64,000 nt of DNA from Diphasiastrum complanatum (GCA_029204225.1 CM055100.1:31680915-31744914); one strand, 5' to 3'. Shown: positions 9,700-21,918, counted from the first letter of the stretch. Notes: a model not told the origin generated them from the letters alone. A program made the numbers and translations.

Positions 9700-11285
9700 G
9701 AACAGAGGAGATTGAGACATCTTAGATTTCTTAATGAAGCTCCGTCGGGAGTTGCTCTATGCTAAAGAGTCCAAGTGTGAATTCTTTAAGCAAGAGTTGC
9801 TTTATCTCGGTCATAAGATCACATTAAATGGGATAAAGATTGATGAGGATAAAATCAAGATTGTGATTGAGTGGCCAATTCCAGGAACTGTGAGGCGGGT
9901 AAAGTCTTTTTAGGTTTTACACTTTTCTTCAAGAGATTTATTGAGGATTATGCTAAGTTAGCAGCACCGCTTAATAATCTGACAAAACGAATTGTTAATT
10001 GAAAAAAAAGAGGAATCAACCTAGTCCGCCTGTTGTTTGGAACGAGGAATCAAATCAATATTCTGAGAAACTTAAAACAATGATTGTTTCAGCTCCCATG
10101 TTACAAATTGCAAGTCCAGATTTACCTTATGTCATGAGAACGGATGCAAGTGATGTTGCAGTTGGAGCGGTTCTATTACACATGGATAGGCCACTAGAGT
10201 TTGAGAACAAAAAATCCATTGGTCCTCAGTTGCGTTATACTACGTAGGAAAAGGAATTGTTTGTTGTAGTCCATGCACTTAAAACCTAGAGACACTACTT
10301 GTATGGTAGTAAGTTTGTAGTGTATACAGATCACAGCCTCTTAAGTATTTTTGTAATCAACATGATCTTCGGGAGAGAAAAGCTTGATGGCTGAATCGAT
10401 ACAAAAATTCGATCATGAAATCCGTTACATAAGAGACAGCTCTAATCAAGTTGCAGATGCTCTTAGTCAGATCGGTGAACTGAACGAGTTGTCATTCACC
10501 CAGATTTCTATGGATCTATATCTTTTGCTGAGAGAAAAATATGAATCAGATTCTCATTTTGGTCACATTTGGAACATTGTTCAGACCGGAATAAATGTGG
10601 ACAGTGTTGAGTCAGAAACACAGGGGACTCATCTAAATAAGAAACATAAGAAGATTGTGGAACAGTTCACCATTCGAGATGGATTACTATTTTGGAATGG
10701 AAAAGTTTGTATACCTGGTGATGATGAGCTCAAACGAAAGATTTTGTTTGAATGTCATGACATACCCTGTGCAGGACATCCCGGTATACACAAGACTCTG
10801 GACTTGGTTAAGAGGGAATTTTATTGGCCAAAGATCAAGCCATATGTCAAGTCATATGTTGTCAAATGCAAGCCCTGTGAACTAGCAAAGGCTGAATGCC
10901 ATAAGGCTGGTGGTTTGTTACATCCGTTAGATATCCCAGATAAGAAATGGGAAAGCATATCTATGGATTTTGTAGTTGGACTTCCAAAGACCCAATGGCA
11001 AAATGATTTTACTTGGGCTGTAGTGGATTGGTTATTTAAGTTAGCTACATTCATACCAGTCAAGTCAACTATAAAGGCTTCTGATTTAGCCCAGATCTTT
11101 GTTGAAAGATTATTTTGGCTGTATGGACTGCCAAGTGACATTGTTAGTGATAGAGATCCTAAGTTCACAGGTCCCTTTTGGTCAGCAGTATTCCATAAAC
11201 TAGAAACTTCTTTGAGTTTAAGTTCTTTTGATCATCCTGAATCAAATGGCTAGACAGAAAGGACTAATCAAACTATGGAAGATAT
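9700..11285 (+). pseudogene. Ty3-gypsy pol: RT end, RNase H, integrase
   Basis: RT thumb: YAKESKCEFFKQELLYLGH. RNase H: YVMRTDASDVAVGAVL with a catalytic Asp, and YTDHS. Integrase (open from 10384 to 11253): HHCC finger (CHDIPCAGHPG ... CKPCELAK), then SMDFVVGLPK and VSDRDPKFTG with two catalytic Asp. Next comes HPESNG, a stop where Gln is usual (QTER), and TERTNQTMEDI. The catalytic Glu is present after the stop. Integrase is cut at 11285 by the LTR of the next element. Several stops lie between RT and RNase H. Confidence 0.85.
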
Positions 11286-11674
11286 TGAACTTCCTTATTA
11301 CATGCTGGAAATCCACCTAACTTCAAGAAGGAAGTCGAATTTGCTATGTATTCCCTCTCTCCATAGTGAGAAGATAGAAAAATTTTGGAGCTCATTGGCA
11401 ATCTCAAGCTAGTTCACTATGTACATTGAGTTTTTGTGATCCAAATGAAACCAAATCGATTTCTACTTGTTTCTCAGGTTGAAGGCCATACTAAAGCCTG
11501 TAGTGCACATGTGATTGGATGCTTTTGATTCTTAATGCTTGTTGTTTGTCAAATTGCCAATCTAGATCAACTTTTTTATGTCTAGGTTTTTGATAGATTG
11601 TTAAGCAAGCATCCAATCACTCTTGTGGATCTTTTGTAGATCCATTTATGGTCCTAAAGTATAGTACTTTCACA
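11286..11674 (+). repeat. 5' LTR of short copia element
   Basis: Starts TGAACTTCCTTATTACATGC and ends TACTTTCACA directly before the primer site. It aligns throughout with 13577-13988 apart from small indels in the middle, around the GCCTGTAGTGCACATG block. Confidence 0.8.
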
Positions 11675-11687
11675 TGGTATCAGAGCC
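11675..11687 (+). other. Primer-binding site, initiator tRNA-Met
   Basis: TGGTATCAGAGCC, the standard copia primer site, abutting the LTR end. Confidence 0.9.
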
Positions 11688-12455
11688 AAGTACAAGAGCA
11701 TAAGCCATTGATCTAATGCAAATCCATTTTTAGCTAGTTTTGGTACTAAAAACTAGTATTGAGAGGGCAAGCTAGAATCTTGATTTTGGTGAGGAGGTTT
11801 GATCCCAAACTTGGTAGGGGTCCAAATACATACTGTCCACATGTGTGGGCACCTCTGAACCTGCATTTAATGCATGGTATTCATTTTATCCAAAGAAATT
11901 CAATTTGTGAGCTTTTGATGTAATTGTTGGTGGCAGTCTTAGGATAAGCTACCAAGATTGAGTGCCATTGATTAGATTTGACTTAAAGTCATGAGATCTA
12001 ATTAATCTAGGCCGAAATCAGGTCCTCTAAACTTTTTTTACAGGTCTTGAAAGTACATCAAAAAGTTAAAAAGAGATTAAGTCATTATTTTGTCCAAAAA
12101 TAGCTAAAATTGGCAAGATTTGATTGTAAGTCACATCATCTTATCTTCATTCCAACTTTGTGAGGGAGTGCTAGAATTGAGATTATAAATCCATTTGTTG
12201 AATTAGAAATCTAATATGAGTGAAACACTACAAAAGAGAGACCTTAGTGAGTTTCTAGAGACAATCAAATCCATTTCCTTTGTGAGTTTCAAGTCAAACA
12301 AATCTATTTCTTGTTTGTAGAAGTCACTAGTAAGATGAAATCTTCTGGAGCATACCTTCTAGAAGCTAGTGAGAGATTGAATTCTACAAATTATGCTATT
12401 TGAAAAGTTAGGATGGAGTCACTCTTGGTGCTCCAAGACCGTTATGAGTTCTTGA
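11688..12455 (+). other. Leader and broken gag start
   Basis: Untranslated leader up to about 12334. The gag N-terminus follows (MKSSGAYLLEASERLNSTNY, then a TGA in place of Trp, then KVRMESLLVLQDRYEFLIEAEE). Compared with the gag at 1702-2238, roughly 75 residues are deleted after LIEAEE, and the deletion shifts the frame. Confidence 0.6.
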
Positions 12456-13547
12456 TTGAAGCTGAAGAGTGCACAGGATTATGTACTCAAAATCAAGTCT
12501 CTAAATAGGGAGTTGGCTTCCATTGGAGAGAAGATTCATGATGGAGAGCTTGTACAAATTGTTCTTAATGGTCTAGGAGATGACTTTGCAAATTTGGTCC
12601 AAAATTTTGCCATCCAAGACACTTTGCCAACTATAGAAAAATTTCATAGTGTATTAGTGGCTGAAGAGTGTAGGATGCTCCATGCAAAGTCTAGGATGAG
12701 TTCCTTGTCTTTGCAAGATGGTGACGAGAAAGCCAATTTCTCATTCAAGGGCAAAAAGAAGACCAATGGAAAGAAGAAGCATTCAAAAGAGGCCAAAGAA
12801 GAGAATGATGCATCAAGCTCAAAGGACAAGTCAAAGCAACAATGCTTTTTTTGTGGAAAGAAGGGGCATTATGCATCTGAATGTTACAAGAGGCTAAGAG
12901 CACAAGTGGAGGAGGACAAACAAGGAAACCTTGCAAAGGAGGAGGAGGAGGCTGAAGTAGATGTATTCTTGATGGCATCTACATCCTCACCAACAAGCAA
13001 TAGCAATTCAAGAGACAATTGGTGGATCGACAGTGGGGCTAGCTCCCACATGTCTTGTGAAAAGGACTTTTTCTCGACCTTACACTCTTTCAATGATGCT
13101 AAAAAGTTTGTCTTTACTGCAAATGATGAAGAGTGTAGGATAGATGGTGTTGGCACCATCTCTTTGTGTCTAGAATCCTCAAAATGCATGGATCTAGAAA
13201 ATGTCCTTTATGTACCATCAATCACCAAGAATATGCTTAGTGTTGGTCTACTCTTAAAAAGTGGCTTGGATGTCCACTTTAAGCATGGTGTTTCTTTCAT
13301 CTTGAAGAATGATGTTTGCATTGCAAAGGGATTTAAGCATGGAAGATTGTTTAAGTTGGAAGCTAGTGTTGCTTTTGAGAGGGTGAGCTTGGCAAAGGAG
13401 GAGATCACTCAAGAGGAGATTTTGGCAAAGTGTGATCTTGCTTACATTGAGGAGGAGCATCAAAAGGAGGAAGATCTTGAGGATCAGCCTCAAAGCATGA
13501 CAGTTCAAAGGGAGTCCTCAATGACAATGGCCGAGTCATCAAATTAG
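12456..13547 (+). CDS. Copia Gag-protease remnant ORF (363 aa)
   Basis: Intact ORF. Residues about 4-90 are the C-terminal half of Gag (SLNRELASIGEKI, LVQIVLNGLGDDFANLVQ). A Lys-rich segment follows, then the CCHC knuckle CFFCGKKGHYASEC (about residues 130-143). An acidic linker leads to the protease active site WWIDSGASSHMS (about 191-202) and LENVLYVPSITKNMLS. After LAKEEI, where integrase should begin, the ORF enters an acidic Glu-rich tail and stops. The start is the first ATG after the gag deletion and is probably not original. An RNA-binding role in trans is possible but unproven. Confidence 0.75.
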   Translation: MKLKSAQDYVLKIKSLNRELASIGEKIHDGELVQIVLNGLGDDFANLVQNFAIQDTLPTIEKFHSVLVAEECRMLHAKSRMSSLSLQDGDEKANFSFKGKKKTNGKKKHSKEAKEENDASSSKDKSKQQCFFCGKKGHYASECYKRLRAQVEEDKQGNLAKEEEEAEVDVFLMASTSSPTSNSNSRDNWWIDSGASSHMSCEKDFFSTLHSFNDAKKFVFTANDEECRIDGVGTISLCLESSKCMDLENVLYVPSITKNMLSVGLLLKSGLDVHFKHGVSFILKNDVCIAKGFKHGRLFKLEASVAFERVSLAKEEITQEEILAKCDLAYIEEEHQKEEDLEDQPQSMTVQRESSMTMAESSN

Positions 13548-13576
13548 ACTAGGGTTTTATTTTAGGTCAAGGGGGG

Positions 13577-13988
13577 TGAGTTAACTTCCTTATTACATGC
13601 TGGAAATCCATCTAACTTCAAGAAGGCAGTCGAATTTGCTATGTATTCCCTCTCTCCATGGTGAGAAGATAGAAAATTTTTGGAGCTCATTGGCAATCTC
13701 AAGCTAGTTCACTATGTACATTGAGTTTTTGTGATCCAAATGAAACCAGATCAATTTCTACTTGTTTCTCAGGTTGAAGGCCGTACTAAAGCCTGTAGTA
13801 CAGATGTGTGGGCTTGGATTTCAATGTTGATCAATGCTTTTGAATGTTAATGCTTGTGTTTGCCAAATTGCCAATCTAGATCAACTTTTTTGTGTCTAGT
13901 TTTTTGATAGATTGTTAAACAAGCTTCCAATCACTCTTGTGGATCTTTTGTAGATCCATTTATGGTCCTAAAGTATAGTACTTTCACA
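13577..13988 (+). repeat. 3' LTR of short copia element
   Basis: Starts TGAGTTAACTTCC after the GGGGGG tract and ends TACTTTCACA. Partner of 11286-11674. Confidence 0.8.
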
Positions 13989-14513
13989 TGGAGATGTCAC
14001 CAATGACAATCTTCATCAGCTCAGTGGATATTCTGATGCAAGCTGGGGAGGAGATGTAGACAATCGTAAGTCCACATCTGGATTTACATTCTTATTCAAC
14101 GACGGTCCTATCTCATGGAACAGTCGTAAGCAAACCTCTATTGCACTTTCTTCTACAGAAGCAGAATACATTGTTGCTTCTCAATCCATTAAGAAAATAT
14201 TTTGGTTGAGAAATTTACTATCAGACATTGATTTGTATCAGTACAATCCCATAATCTTGTTCTATGATAATCAGAGTGCTATTGCCTTATCGGCCAAATC
14301 CTAGATCTCACTCTAGGAGTAAGCACATTGCAATTAGATATCACTAAATCAAGGGCAAGGTTCTCAACAAGGAGATGAGCTTTACGTACTGCAGAACGCG
14401 GGACATGGTTGCAGATATATTCACAAAGGCATTATGTGTTAATGCACACAACAAATTTTGTGCATTGCTTAATCTGAAGGTCAAGGCATTCACGGATCCA
14501 GAATAAGTGGGGG
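13989..14513 (+). pseudogene. Copia RNase H end and polypurine tract
   Basis: Frame reads LSGYSDASWGGDVDNRKSTS, PISWNSRKQTSIALSSTEAE and YDNQSAIALSA. The copia-typical tail is frameshifted after 14300. AAGTGGGGG at 14505-14513 is the polypurine tract for the LTR that follows. The 5' part of the element is missing, cut at the previous LTR. Confidence 0.8.
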
Positions 14514-15712
14514 TGTTGGATTTATCTCCTCTACTCTCCTAAATCCTATTTTAATCTGCCTCCATTCATGCTACATTTTTACTCATGTTGTCGCACAGTC
14601 TGCATATTTACATGTAAAATAAGACAGACGAATAAAACGCGACTGTCTGCATAAATACAAATAAATTTCCACAGGCAAAAAAGGCAAAAAATACGACACT
14701 GTGTCTTTACACGTGATTTGTGACAGGCAAAAAAGATGACACTGCCTTACAAAATGTCGAAGGTGCCCTAGTAAAAGCGAAGGCACCCTGTAAATCAAAT
14801 TCTAAGGCATTTTGTCAGAGTGTCGCATTTTTTGCATCTTCAGCAACGTTCATTTCAGCGAAGGCTGATGTCGCGGCCTTCTCACGCTCATCCCATGCAA
14901 CTGTGCAATCAGATTTGACAATGACAGCAGCCACCCACGATCTCCTACAGACAACACATCCACTTTGTACTTTTCTCATTTGCACACCCGTAAAATTATG
15001 TATGTATGTTGGATACCATCTGCGTATCCAGTGTGTGTGTAAAATAGAGCATGTATCAGAAGCCTATCAGAGATAAGCGAAGTAGATGCCCTCGCGGATT
15101 GATTCTTTTGTATTGTCAGTAACAGGTTCATTCCTTTCACAGATTGAATTAGCTTTGTAGAGCACGCGGTTTCGTTCGCTATTGTCTTGTGCTCCACAGC
15201 ATTATTGACATGTATATTTTGCTATACTTAATCTGATAACAGCTCTGTTGTTCTGCATTCAGATTTGTGTCAATATTGTTATGCTTTTCTTCATTTTGTC
15301 TGATTCTCTTGTTGCTCAATCTGGAAACCTCTTGTTAGCAAATTATTATTAGTCTAGCTGTTGAAGACTAATATTTAGTCTTGCCTTTTGTGACTGATTA
15401 TCAGTCGAGCTCAGTCTAGCTCTTCGCGAATCATTCGCGACTAATAATTTGTCTAGCTGTTCACGACAAATTATTCTTCTAATGTTTTGTTAATGTTTGG
15501 GTACGTAATCAGATCGACCGTGATTTCTATCACTAACATTCTGTTCATTTATGATAGGCGTAGTCATGCTTAGTACAGCTCATTTCGCTGCGCACAAACA
15601 CTTTCTGTTCGAGTTCGTTTCTCGTTCAAGTTTCGAGTTCACTTCTCTTCCTGTTCGTTTTCTTTTCGAGCTATTTTTGTTTTTCACTCTCACACACCCT
15701 CTTTCTCCAACA
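14514..15712 (+). repeat. Copia long LTR, copy 1 (1199 bp)
   Basis: Starts TGTTGGATTTATCTCC and ends TTCTCCAACA, a matched TGTTGGA/TCCAACA terminal inverted repeat. The first 250 bases match the starts of the LTRs at 48889 and 63522, including CACAGTCTGCATATTTAC and degenerate GACACTG...TTTACAC units. It abuts a minus-strand gypsy LTR at 15713. The small ORFs inside it are not supported as genes. Confidence 0.8.
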
Positions 15713-15956
15713 GAGGAAATCCATTCATTGATTGGATGACCCAATTTTAAAATGAATTTTTGGTGGGAACCCCTATTTTATTCACTAACTTGACTTTTAG
15801 GCCCTACGACATTAAAAGTTTCGCATAATAGGCGTAAAGTCCTTTTATCAAATCCCTATGTGATCATCAAGTTGGACTTACATATGCTGGGTGCCAAATC
15901 CCTCTCACTTATTAACTAGGGTTAGGGTTGCCTCGATATCCACAAACCCTCCAACA
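15713..15956 (-). repeat. Gypsy 3' LTR fragment
   Basis: Minus-strand LTR start TGTTGGAGGGTTTGTGG, preceded by the polypurine tract AGTGGGGGA (plus-strand 15960-15968). It is broken by the copia LTR at 15712. Confidence 0.65.
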
Positions 15957-15969
15957 GTATCCCCCACTA

Positions 15970-18440
15970 GAATTGGTGGCGGTCCAATGACACCTCGCGA
16001 GATTATTTATTTTGGGCTCTGGTTGGCCTCTCTTCGCACCTTTATCAGGTGGTATTGAACCTTTTCCATGAATTCCAGGTGCTTGGTGTTGAAATCCTTT
16101 TTGTGAACTAAAAAGCACTTATTTTCTCGTAAAATCCAATTTGAGGTCGTCCAAGTTGTAAATCTTGACTCCCATGCTCCGCCCAGCATCGTAGTTTGAT
16201 AGTATAACCTAGCCAATGGCAACTGATCTTGTACTTTGTCAAACGCCATTGGAACATTTGGATCGAAAGCCAATGCTGGAGGGCAATTATCCCATCTTGG
16301 TGATAAGGACGCCAACATTGTCAAGTTGTTTGCAGAAAGCGTAGATTGCCTAATAGTTGGATCCGACTAATTCTGTACTCAACAACATAAAACTGAAGTG
16401 CGCGATGAAAATCAACAGAGATGTTCCAATTGTACTTCTGGTAGATGGCGAGCCAAATTGGGGTGTAGATACTAACTTGTCCCACTAGAATCCCCAAATC
16501 TTTCCATTTGTTTCGTCTTGGCATTGGCACATACTAAGGATCTACTCGCAATTAACGAGGGCTGGCGACATAGCAAAAACTATCTTTCGCCAAGCTAGTT
16601 GCTCTCCCAATGCTGGTAGGTTGTCCAATTCTTTGTCGGCCTCAATCTCAAAGGTCTTAAACTTTATTACCCATCCACCCCTCGAGGACTCATGCAGATG
16701 TTGCTTCAAAAAAGTTTGGATCTGGTACTCAATGGTGATTGGCTTTTAAAATGAAGGCCTGGACCTAAAAGTAGATGGACCTTCTGCCTTGCCTGTGTAT
16801 CTGGTAGGACATCTTCCATAGTAGCATCTCCCCCTTGATCCAGGCTTGTATCAAATCCTCCTTGATCTTGTGGTTGAGGCGAGAACTGAGGTATAATAGG
16901 GACTGAAATCTGAGGGTTCGACTCTAACACTTGAGCAGCTGCCTTTTCATAATCCATGATGATTCTCTTTCCCTTAGCCAGCTCCGTCGATGCTGTATGT
17001 TTGAACTTATCGAATCAAACTTGAAACTCTGCCAATGAAATTCAGAAGGTTTCAACCTTCTTAAACAGATAGTTGATCTCCTCTGGTGAGATAGGACAAT
17101 CAGGGACTTGAGTTTTTAAATATGTGTCTCTTTCAAGAGTGGTTGGTACGGTGCTTGTTTGGCGTTGAGATAGTGTCGGTTATTCTTCCTCAAAAATGTC
17201 TTCTTCTTCATAACCATCAAGCACCGTGGCATCAAACTACTTCGATGATTTAACTGCATGGACGACCCAAATAGTGTCTAGAGTCTGGTGTCTAATCTGC
17301 TTGATCTTGTTGATATGTCTAAAAAGATGAATATAAAATATTAGCGGTGTCATGGAACTGGTCGAACTCTCTTCTGGGGGATTGGAGTTCAAAGGGCGCT
17401 GGGCTTTGGGGCATCACAAAAATTTCATCTACCCCCAAGCAATCGAAATCATTGAACAGATCCATGAACTTCTGAATTCCCGGTGATGTTGCTTGAGTGT
17501 CTGGGGGAGAGGCGGCGTGGGCAGCTGTGATTGACCCTGTGAGGAAGCAGAGGCTAGGGGAGCATCAATAGATTGAAAAATAGGAAGTGCAGAGCGTGTG
17601 GCAGCGGGGGGTGGTAGTGCAGCTAACGTGGGTTGCCTAGCACGACGACATGACACGGAAGGCGAGTCGGGAATTGCGACCTCACTACGTACCCGTCGGC
17701 AACTAGATGCTTGTCGTGAAGATTCGGCAGGTGCCACATCTTCATAGATGTCTACAATACTGACTCAGGGACAAACCCATGGATCTTGTTAACCAAGTAG
17801 AAAGCAAAGATGATGGACAAAAGAGGACCAACGACAAATTGCTGCTTGGTATTACCCTTGATGGCTCTCTTGAGTTCACCAAAACTATTTTAAGCCAGTT
17901 GTAAGGCTCCAACAATTCTTATCCAATTTATAGTTTGACTCGACAATGTGGTGCAAGATTTGTGAGAAAATGCGCTCCTTCATGAGGTTGCAACCATCAA
18001 GAAATTGTTCAGAAGTTGTGCAACGGCATGGATAGTGGGATCACATATGTGGATTCTAGAAGGTAGCCATCATTGGTCCAGTACAGCTCATTGGACGTAT
18101 CAATGAAAGATTTAATGACGTTTTTGGCATGCTTGATGTATAATTTGGCAACTCGGCGAAGGTCCCTTAGACTGTATGAGCAAGAAATGACTCAAAAAGT
18201 GATTTTCTATATCATTTTTTCATTAAAAAAAATGATTCTTGAAAATACTTTCCTTCAACTTTTTTCTGATTTGATGACTCTTTTGACTTTTGCTCATCAT
18301 TCTTTTCCCTTTCTTTTTTACTAACTATCTTTTTCAAAAGGGAAAATCAACCAAGTAGTGAAAAACAAAAAAAATATAAAACAACAACAAAACTAAAATT
18401 GATAAGGTGTTGGATCAAGCTGGTTGAACTAGCTAAATTG
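15970..18440 (-). pseudogene. Extra 3' coding region of gypsy element
   Basis: Between the integrase C-terminus (18442) and the polypurine tract lies 2.4 kb with several minus-strand coding-like stretches. Around 17429-17737 there is a Pro/Ser/Ala-rich segment. At 16706-16957 there is a Gln/Asp-rich segment. At 16007-16530 come IYTPIWLAIYQKYNWN, FHRALQFYVVEYRISR, then LSPRWDNCPPALAFD and LGGAWESRFTTWTTSNWIL. It is broken by frameshifts. Plant Tat/Athila/Ogre-type gypsy elements are known to carry additional ORFs in this position; I cannot assign this one to a described family. Confidence 0.45.
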
Positions 18441-18441
18441 G

Positions 18442-19321
18442 CTACCAAAACTTGCGTAGTCGATTGCCATTCACCGGAGTATCAAATCGTTTTCCATCCA
18501 AGTGTTCTAAAATAACTACTCCATAGTTCATTATCTCTTTTACCTTGTACGGTCCTTCACTTGTGAATTTCAATTTGCCTTTGATTAGTTTCGTCATGTA
18601 CATCAGTGCTAGATCTCCTTCCTTCAGATCTTTTTTGTGTAATCGGCAATCGTTCCATGCCTTGTGATGGGCTTTCTTTGTTGCTAATGCATGAACTGCC
18701 ATCAATTTGGTTTCACAAAGTTTTTGAAAAGCCTAGTGACGCATTTGTAAGGATTTCACATCATCCAACCATTCTGTTGCTGCTATGCATAAGGATGGTA
18801 TCAAGAATTCAACCGACATAACTACATCTTGACCATAGACAAACTGGAACGAGGTTTGATTCGTACTACTTTTGTAAGCTATTCTGAATGCCTATAATCG
18901 GTTGCATGCAATTTATGTTCCCAATTAGAACGACTTGCTTCCACCGTTTTTGTCATAATGTTGGAGATAATCTTATTGGAAGATTCAGCTTGGCCATTAC
19001 CCCTCAGATAATATGGAGTACTGAACTGATGAATAACGAAAAAGTCTTCCAACTGAGACACTTTATCGTTTCATTCACAAAGTGTGTTCCACAATCGCTT
19101 ACGATCTCGATAGGACATCCAAACCTAACAATAATGGGTTCATAAAGGAACTTAGATTTTGCATCTGCAACTTGAATTGCTTTTGCTTCAATCCACTTGG
19201 TCATATAATCAGTTGCAATGATGATATATCTGGCTTGAGACCCTCTTGTCGCAGGATGAATAGGACCAACATAGTCAAGGCCCCATTTCTCGAACGGTGC
19301 TTGGGATAAAACTGGATGCAA
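18442..19321 (-). pseudogene. Ty3-gypsy integrase core and C-terminus
   Basis: Two overlapping frames. The first (19004-19321) has FEKWGLDYVGPI (catalytic Asp), ATDYMTKWIEA and VSDCGTHFVNE (second Asp; Cys replaces the usual Arg). After a frameshift, STPYYLRGNGQAESSNK carries the catalytic Glu (18879-19061). The C-terminal part (18442-18705) has HHKAWNDCRLHKKDLKEGDL and the GPY-type motif FTSEGPYKVKEI. The zinc finger and RT are missing; the fragment ends at about 19330. It is the same lineage as the integrase at 56 kb. Confidence 0.8.
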
Positions 19322-19340
19322 AGGTTCATAATTTTTTGAC

Positions 19341-21836
19341 TAATCAACTATGTTGGGGTATTGTGGGTGAAATTGTGGGTGGAAGTAGTAGCTTTTCATA
19401 CTCATTGAATATAAATATGAAATAGTTCTTAAAAATTTCAGGTTGGGTATTGACAAACCAATACTTGGACTCGAAACCATCAAAACCAAATGACTCTATA
19501 ATAACCCAACAAAAGATTCAACCAAGAAAAGATTCTCAATAGATTTGTAGTGCACGTTATGTATTCAGAATACAGACTTTGAATTGATTGGTTGAACTCC
19601 TATTTAGATTTATATGCTTTACAATTGTATGACTTCCTTCCAAGACCCAAAAAAAAGGTCACGACAACTAACCTTTTGTTTTAACATTGTAAATGTACAA
19701 GTCTATAAGTCTTACATTATTTTATTATTATTTACTTCTTTCATATTTCTTTGAAGATGATGACTAAATTACACTTACATTGAAATCATCAATGTCATAT
19801 GACATTCAATTGAGTTTTTCTTAGTATGGTTGTACTATGCTTGTTATATTTTTTATATATATTATATGCAAAGGTTTTTTTATGACTACCACAAGTAGGA
19901 TATAATGCTCTATCAAGAAATCAAGTACATTGCTTGCTTTTTGAATAAGATTTCATAATTTTTTGCAAAATTACAAATCAATGCTTTCTATTATGTGAAA
20001 AAAATGTAATTTAAAGCTACAAGGATTGAGCATCACCAAGATGGCCAATCTACAAAATTCAATCAAAGGGCACCTATTACAACTTAAACTTGCAAAAACA
20101 AGCCAAATAAAAGTTACATTTACACATAGATATATCATCTCACTACTAGTACAAGAATACAAAATTTTGTGAAGTTTGTGCACATTACATATGTATCCCG
20201 ATGAATGTAGACTAGCTTGGGCTCCAACAAGTGGCCATCTTATAGTTTAAAAGAAGGTGGGTAGTTATTTTCTATATTAGCCAAAAGTTGTTATTAGTGA
20301 ATGCCCATTTACCTTTTGTGGGTAATGAATATGCAAAATACCCTTAAATTAAAGTGCCTTAAGGTATGTTTTCCTACAAGATAATATATACTCAAGTCAT
20401 GTACCTACATGTGGGCAAAGCTCCAAGTGATTTAAATCTAGACTAAAGTTGAGTTCAGCCTTACTAAGATTGAAAATTAGAAAATGAATGTATTTGCTTA
20501 AATCAACATACATAAAAAGGATGTCGCAATTTATGACTTTCTTACACTATCGAAAAAATTGCACTACTTTTCTAGAATGATAATCCAAATCAAGAATGGA
20601 AATCACTATATGATCTTACAATGGTATCTATATCCTTAGTATGGTAAACTTTGATTTCTTATGTATCTTTTACATATATTTTGAATGGTATCAAATAATA
20701 CAATACTTTGGAAGTAAAATGCCACAAGTTTCAAAATTCATACTTGATTTGAGCAATCTACTAGCTCAAACTGATAGTAGAGCAAAACAAAATCCTATGA
20801 TGTTGCTCATGAAATGCTAAATAATTGACTTTCAAAATTTGAAATTATTGATTGGAAAATTGCCCAATTTTCTTAGAATATTTTAAAATCATTATTGTAA
20901 TTTGTGAAATTGGCATCCCACAAAGCATGAGATAGATTTGCAAGTAATCAAGCCTTAAAAGGAAACGCACCTTTGAGTTTCTAGTGCTCTACGTCACATG
21001 TAGCATTGTTAATTAGCATAATAATTGATAGTCAATGTTTGTAGTTGATATTGATGCTTAATTTTATGCCTAAGAAAAAAAAATTAACAAAAACAAGTTA
21101 GAGTTAGCTACATAAATTCTTTTTAGAAACTTAGATTTCATTTTTTTGTCAATGTTGCTTTCTATCTTGAGAATGTCCTTTTCATCATCTTTTTCGATGC
21201 ATCTATGTTGTGTCAAAGTCGAAACAAGATTTTGATGTACAAAACAAGGGTATTAAGATATGTAGTGAATATTTGAGTTTCTAAATAGAAAAGTAGAGTC
21301 TTTTTAACAAAGTATTCTCTTTGGATTCCTTGAATACTTAAGACATGACAGGTTGTAAGATCATTAATTGTACATACTTTTTTGTTTTATTTATGTTATA
21401 TGGGAGACTTTCGTGTCTTCTTGTTTTTCTTGCAACATGATAAATAAGAATTCTGTTGTAATGAAAGTTGTGCTAATACTTTTTAGGTAAAGACACAAAT
21501 CTTGTAAACATGTCACTCTCATCTAGCTAGAACTAACCCAAAAAAATTTCAAGCTACATATTAAAAATATATATATATATATAGAGTACCTTTCTCGTCA
21601 CTACATTGTTGTCTATTTTGACTCATTTCAAAAACTTTGACTCGAAATGATAAGTAAAAGCCTATATAAATCACTTATAGTTCCTTGCATTGTGCTTTAA
21701 ATGAACTATTATACTAAATAAGCCATAATTCATGATAAAATATTGAAAAATGAAATCTATGATCCTCCTTAGCCAACAAAAAGAAAAATAGAGTTTCAAA
21801 GTTTGACCTTAAGAGCACATATCTAGACGTATATGT

Positions 21837-21837
<1 letters not shown>
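19341..21837. other. AT-rich region without recognisable genes
   Basis: About 2.5 kb with no supported ORF, LTR boundary or RNA gene. There is a short (AT)n run near 21570. It may be old decayed repeat sequence. Confidence 0.4.

Positions 21838-21918
<81 letters not shown>
21838..21918. repeat. (CT)n microsatellite, about 40 units
   Basis: Uninterrupted CT dinucleotide run of 81 bases. Confidence 0.98.

Larger units (their letters stand above)
11286..13988 (+). mobile_element. Short non-autonomous copia element (LTR-gag/PR-LTR)
   Basis: Two similar LTRs (389 and 412 bp) flank a 1.9 kb interior that holds a primer site, a leader, and one ORF covering the end of gag, zinc knuckle and protease. 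Integrase, RT and RNase H are gone. A G-rich polypurine tract lies at 13568-13576. The left flank is gypsy integrase and the right flank is a different copia RNase H, so no target-site duplication can be matched. The structure resembles plant TR-GAG elements, but gag itself has an out-of-frame deletion upstream of the ORF. Confidence 0.8.

Noticed and set aside
14720-15076. 118-codon ORF inside the long LTR
   Set aside because: Overlaps LTR repeat units, and the equivalent LTR at 48.9 kb has no such ORF.
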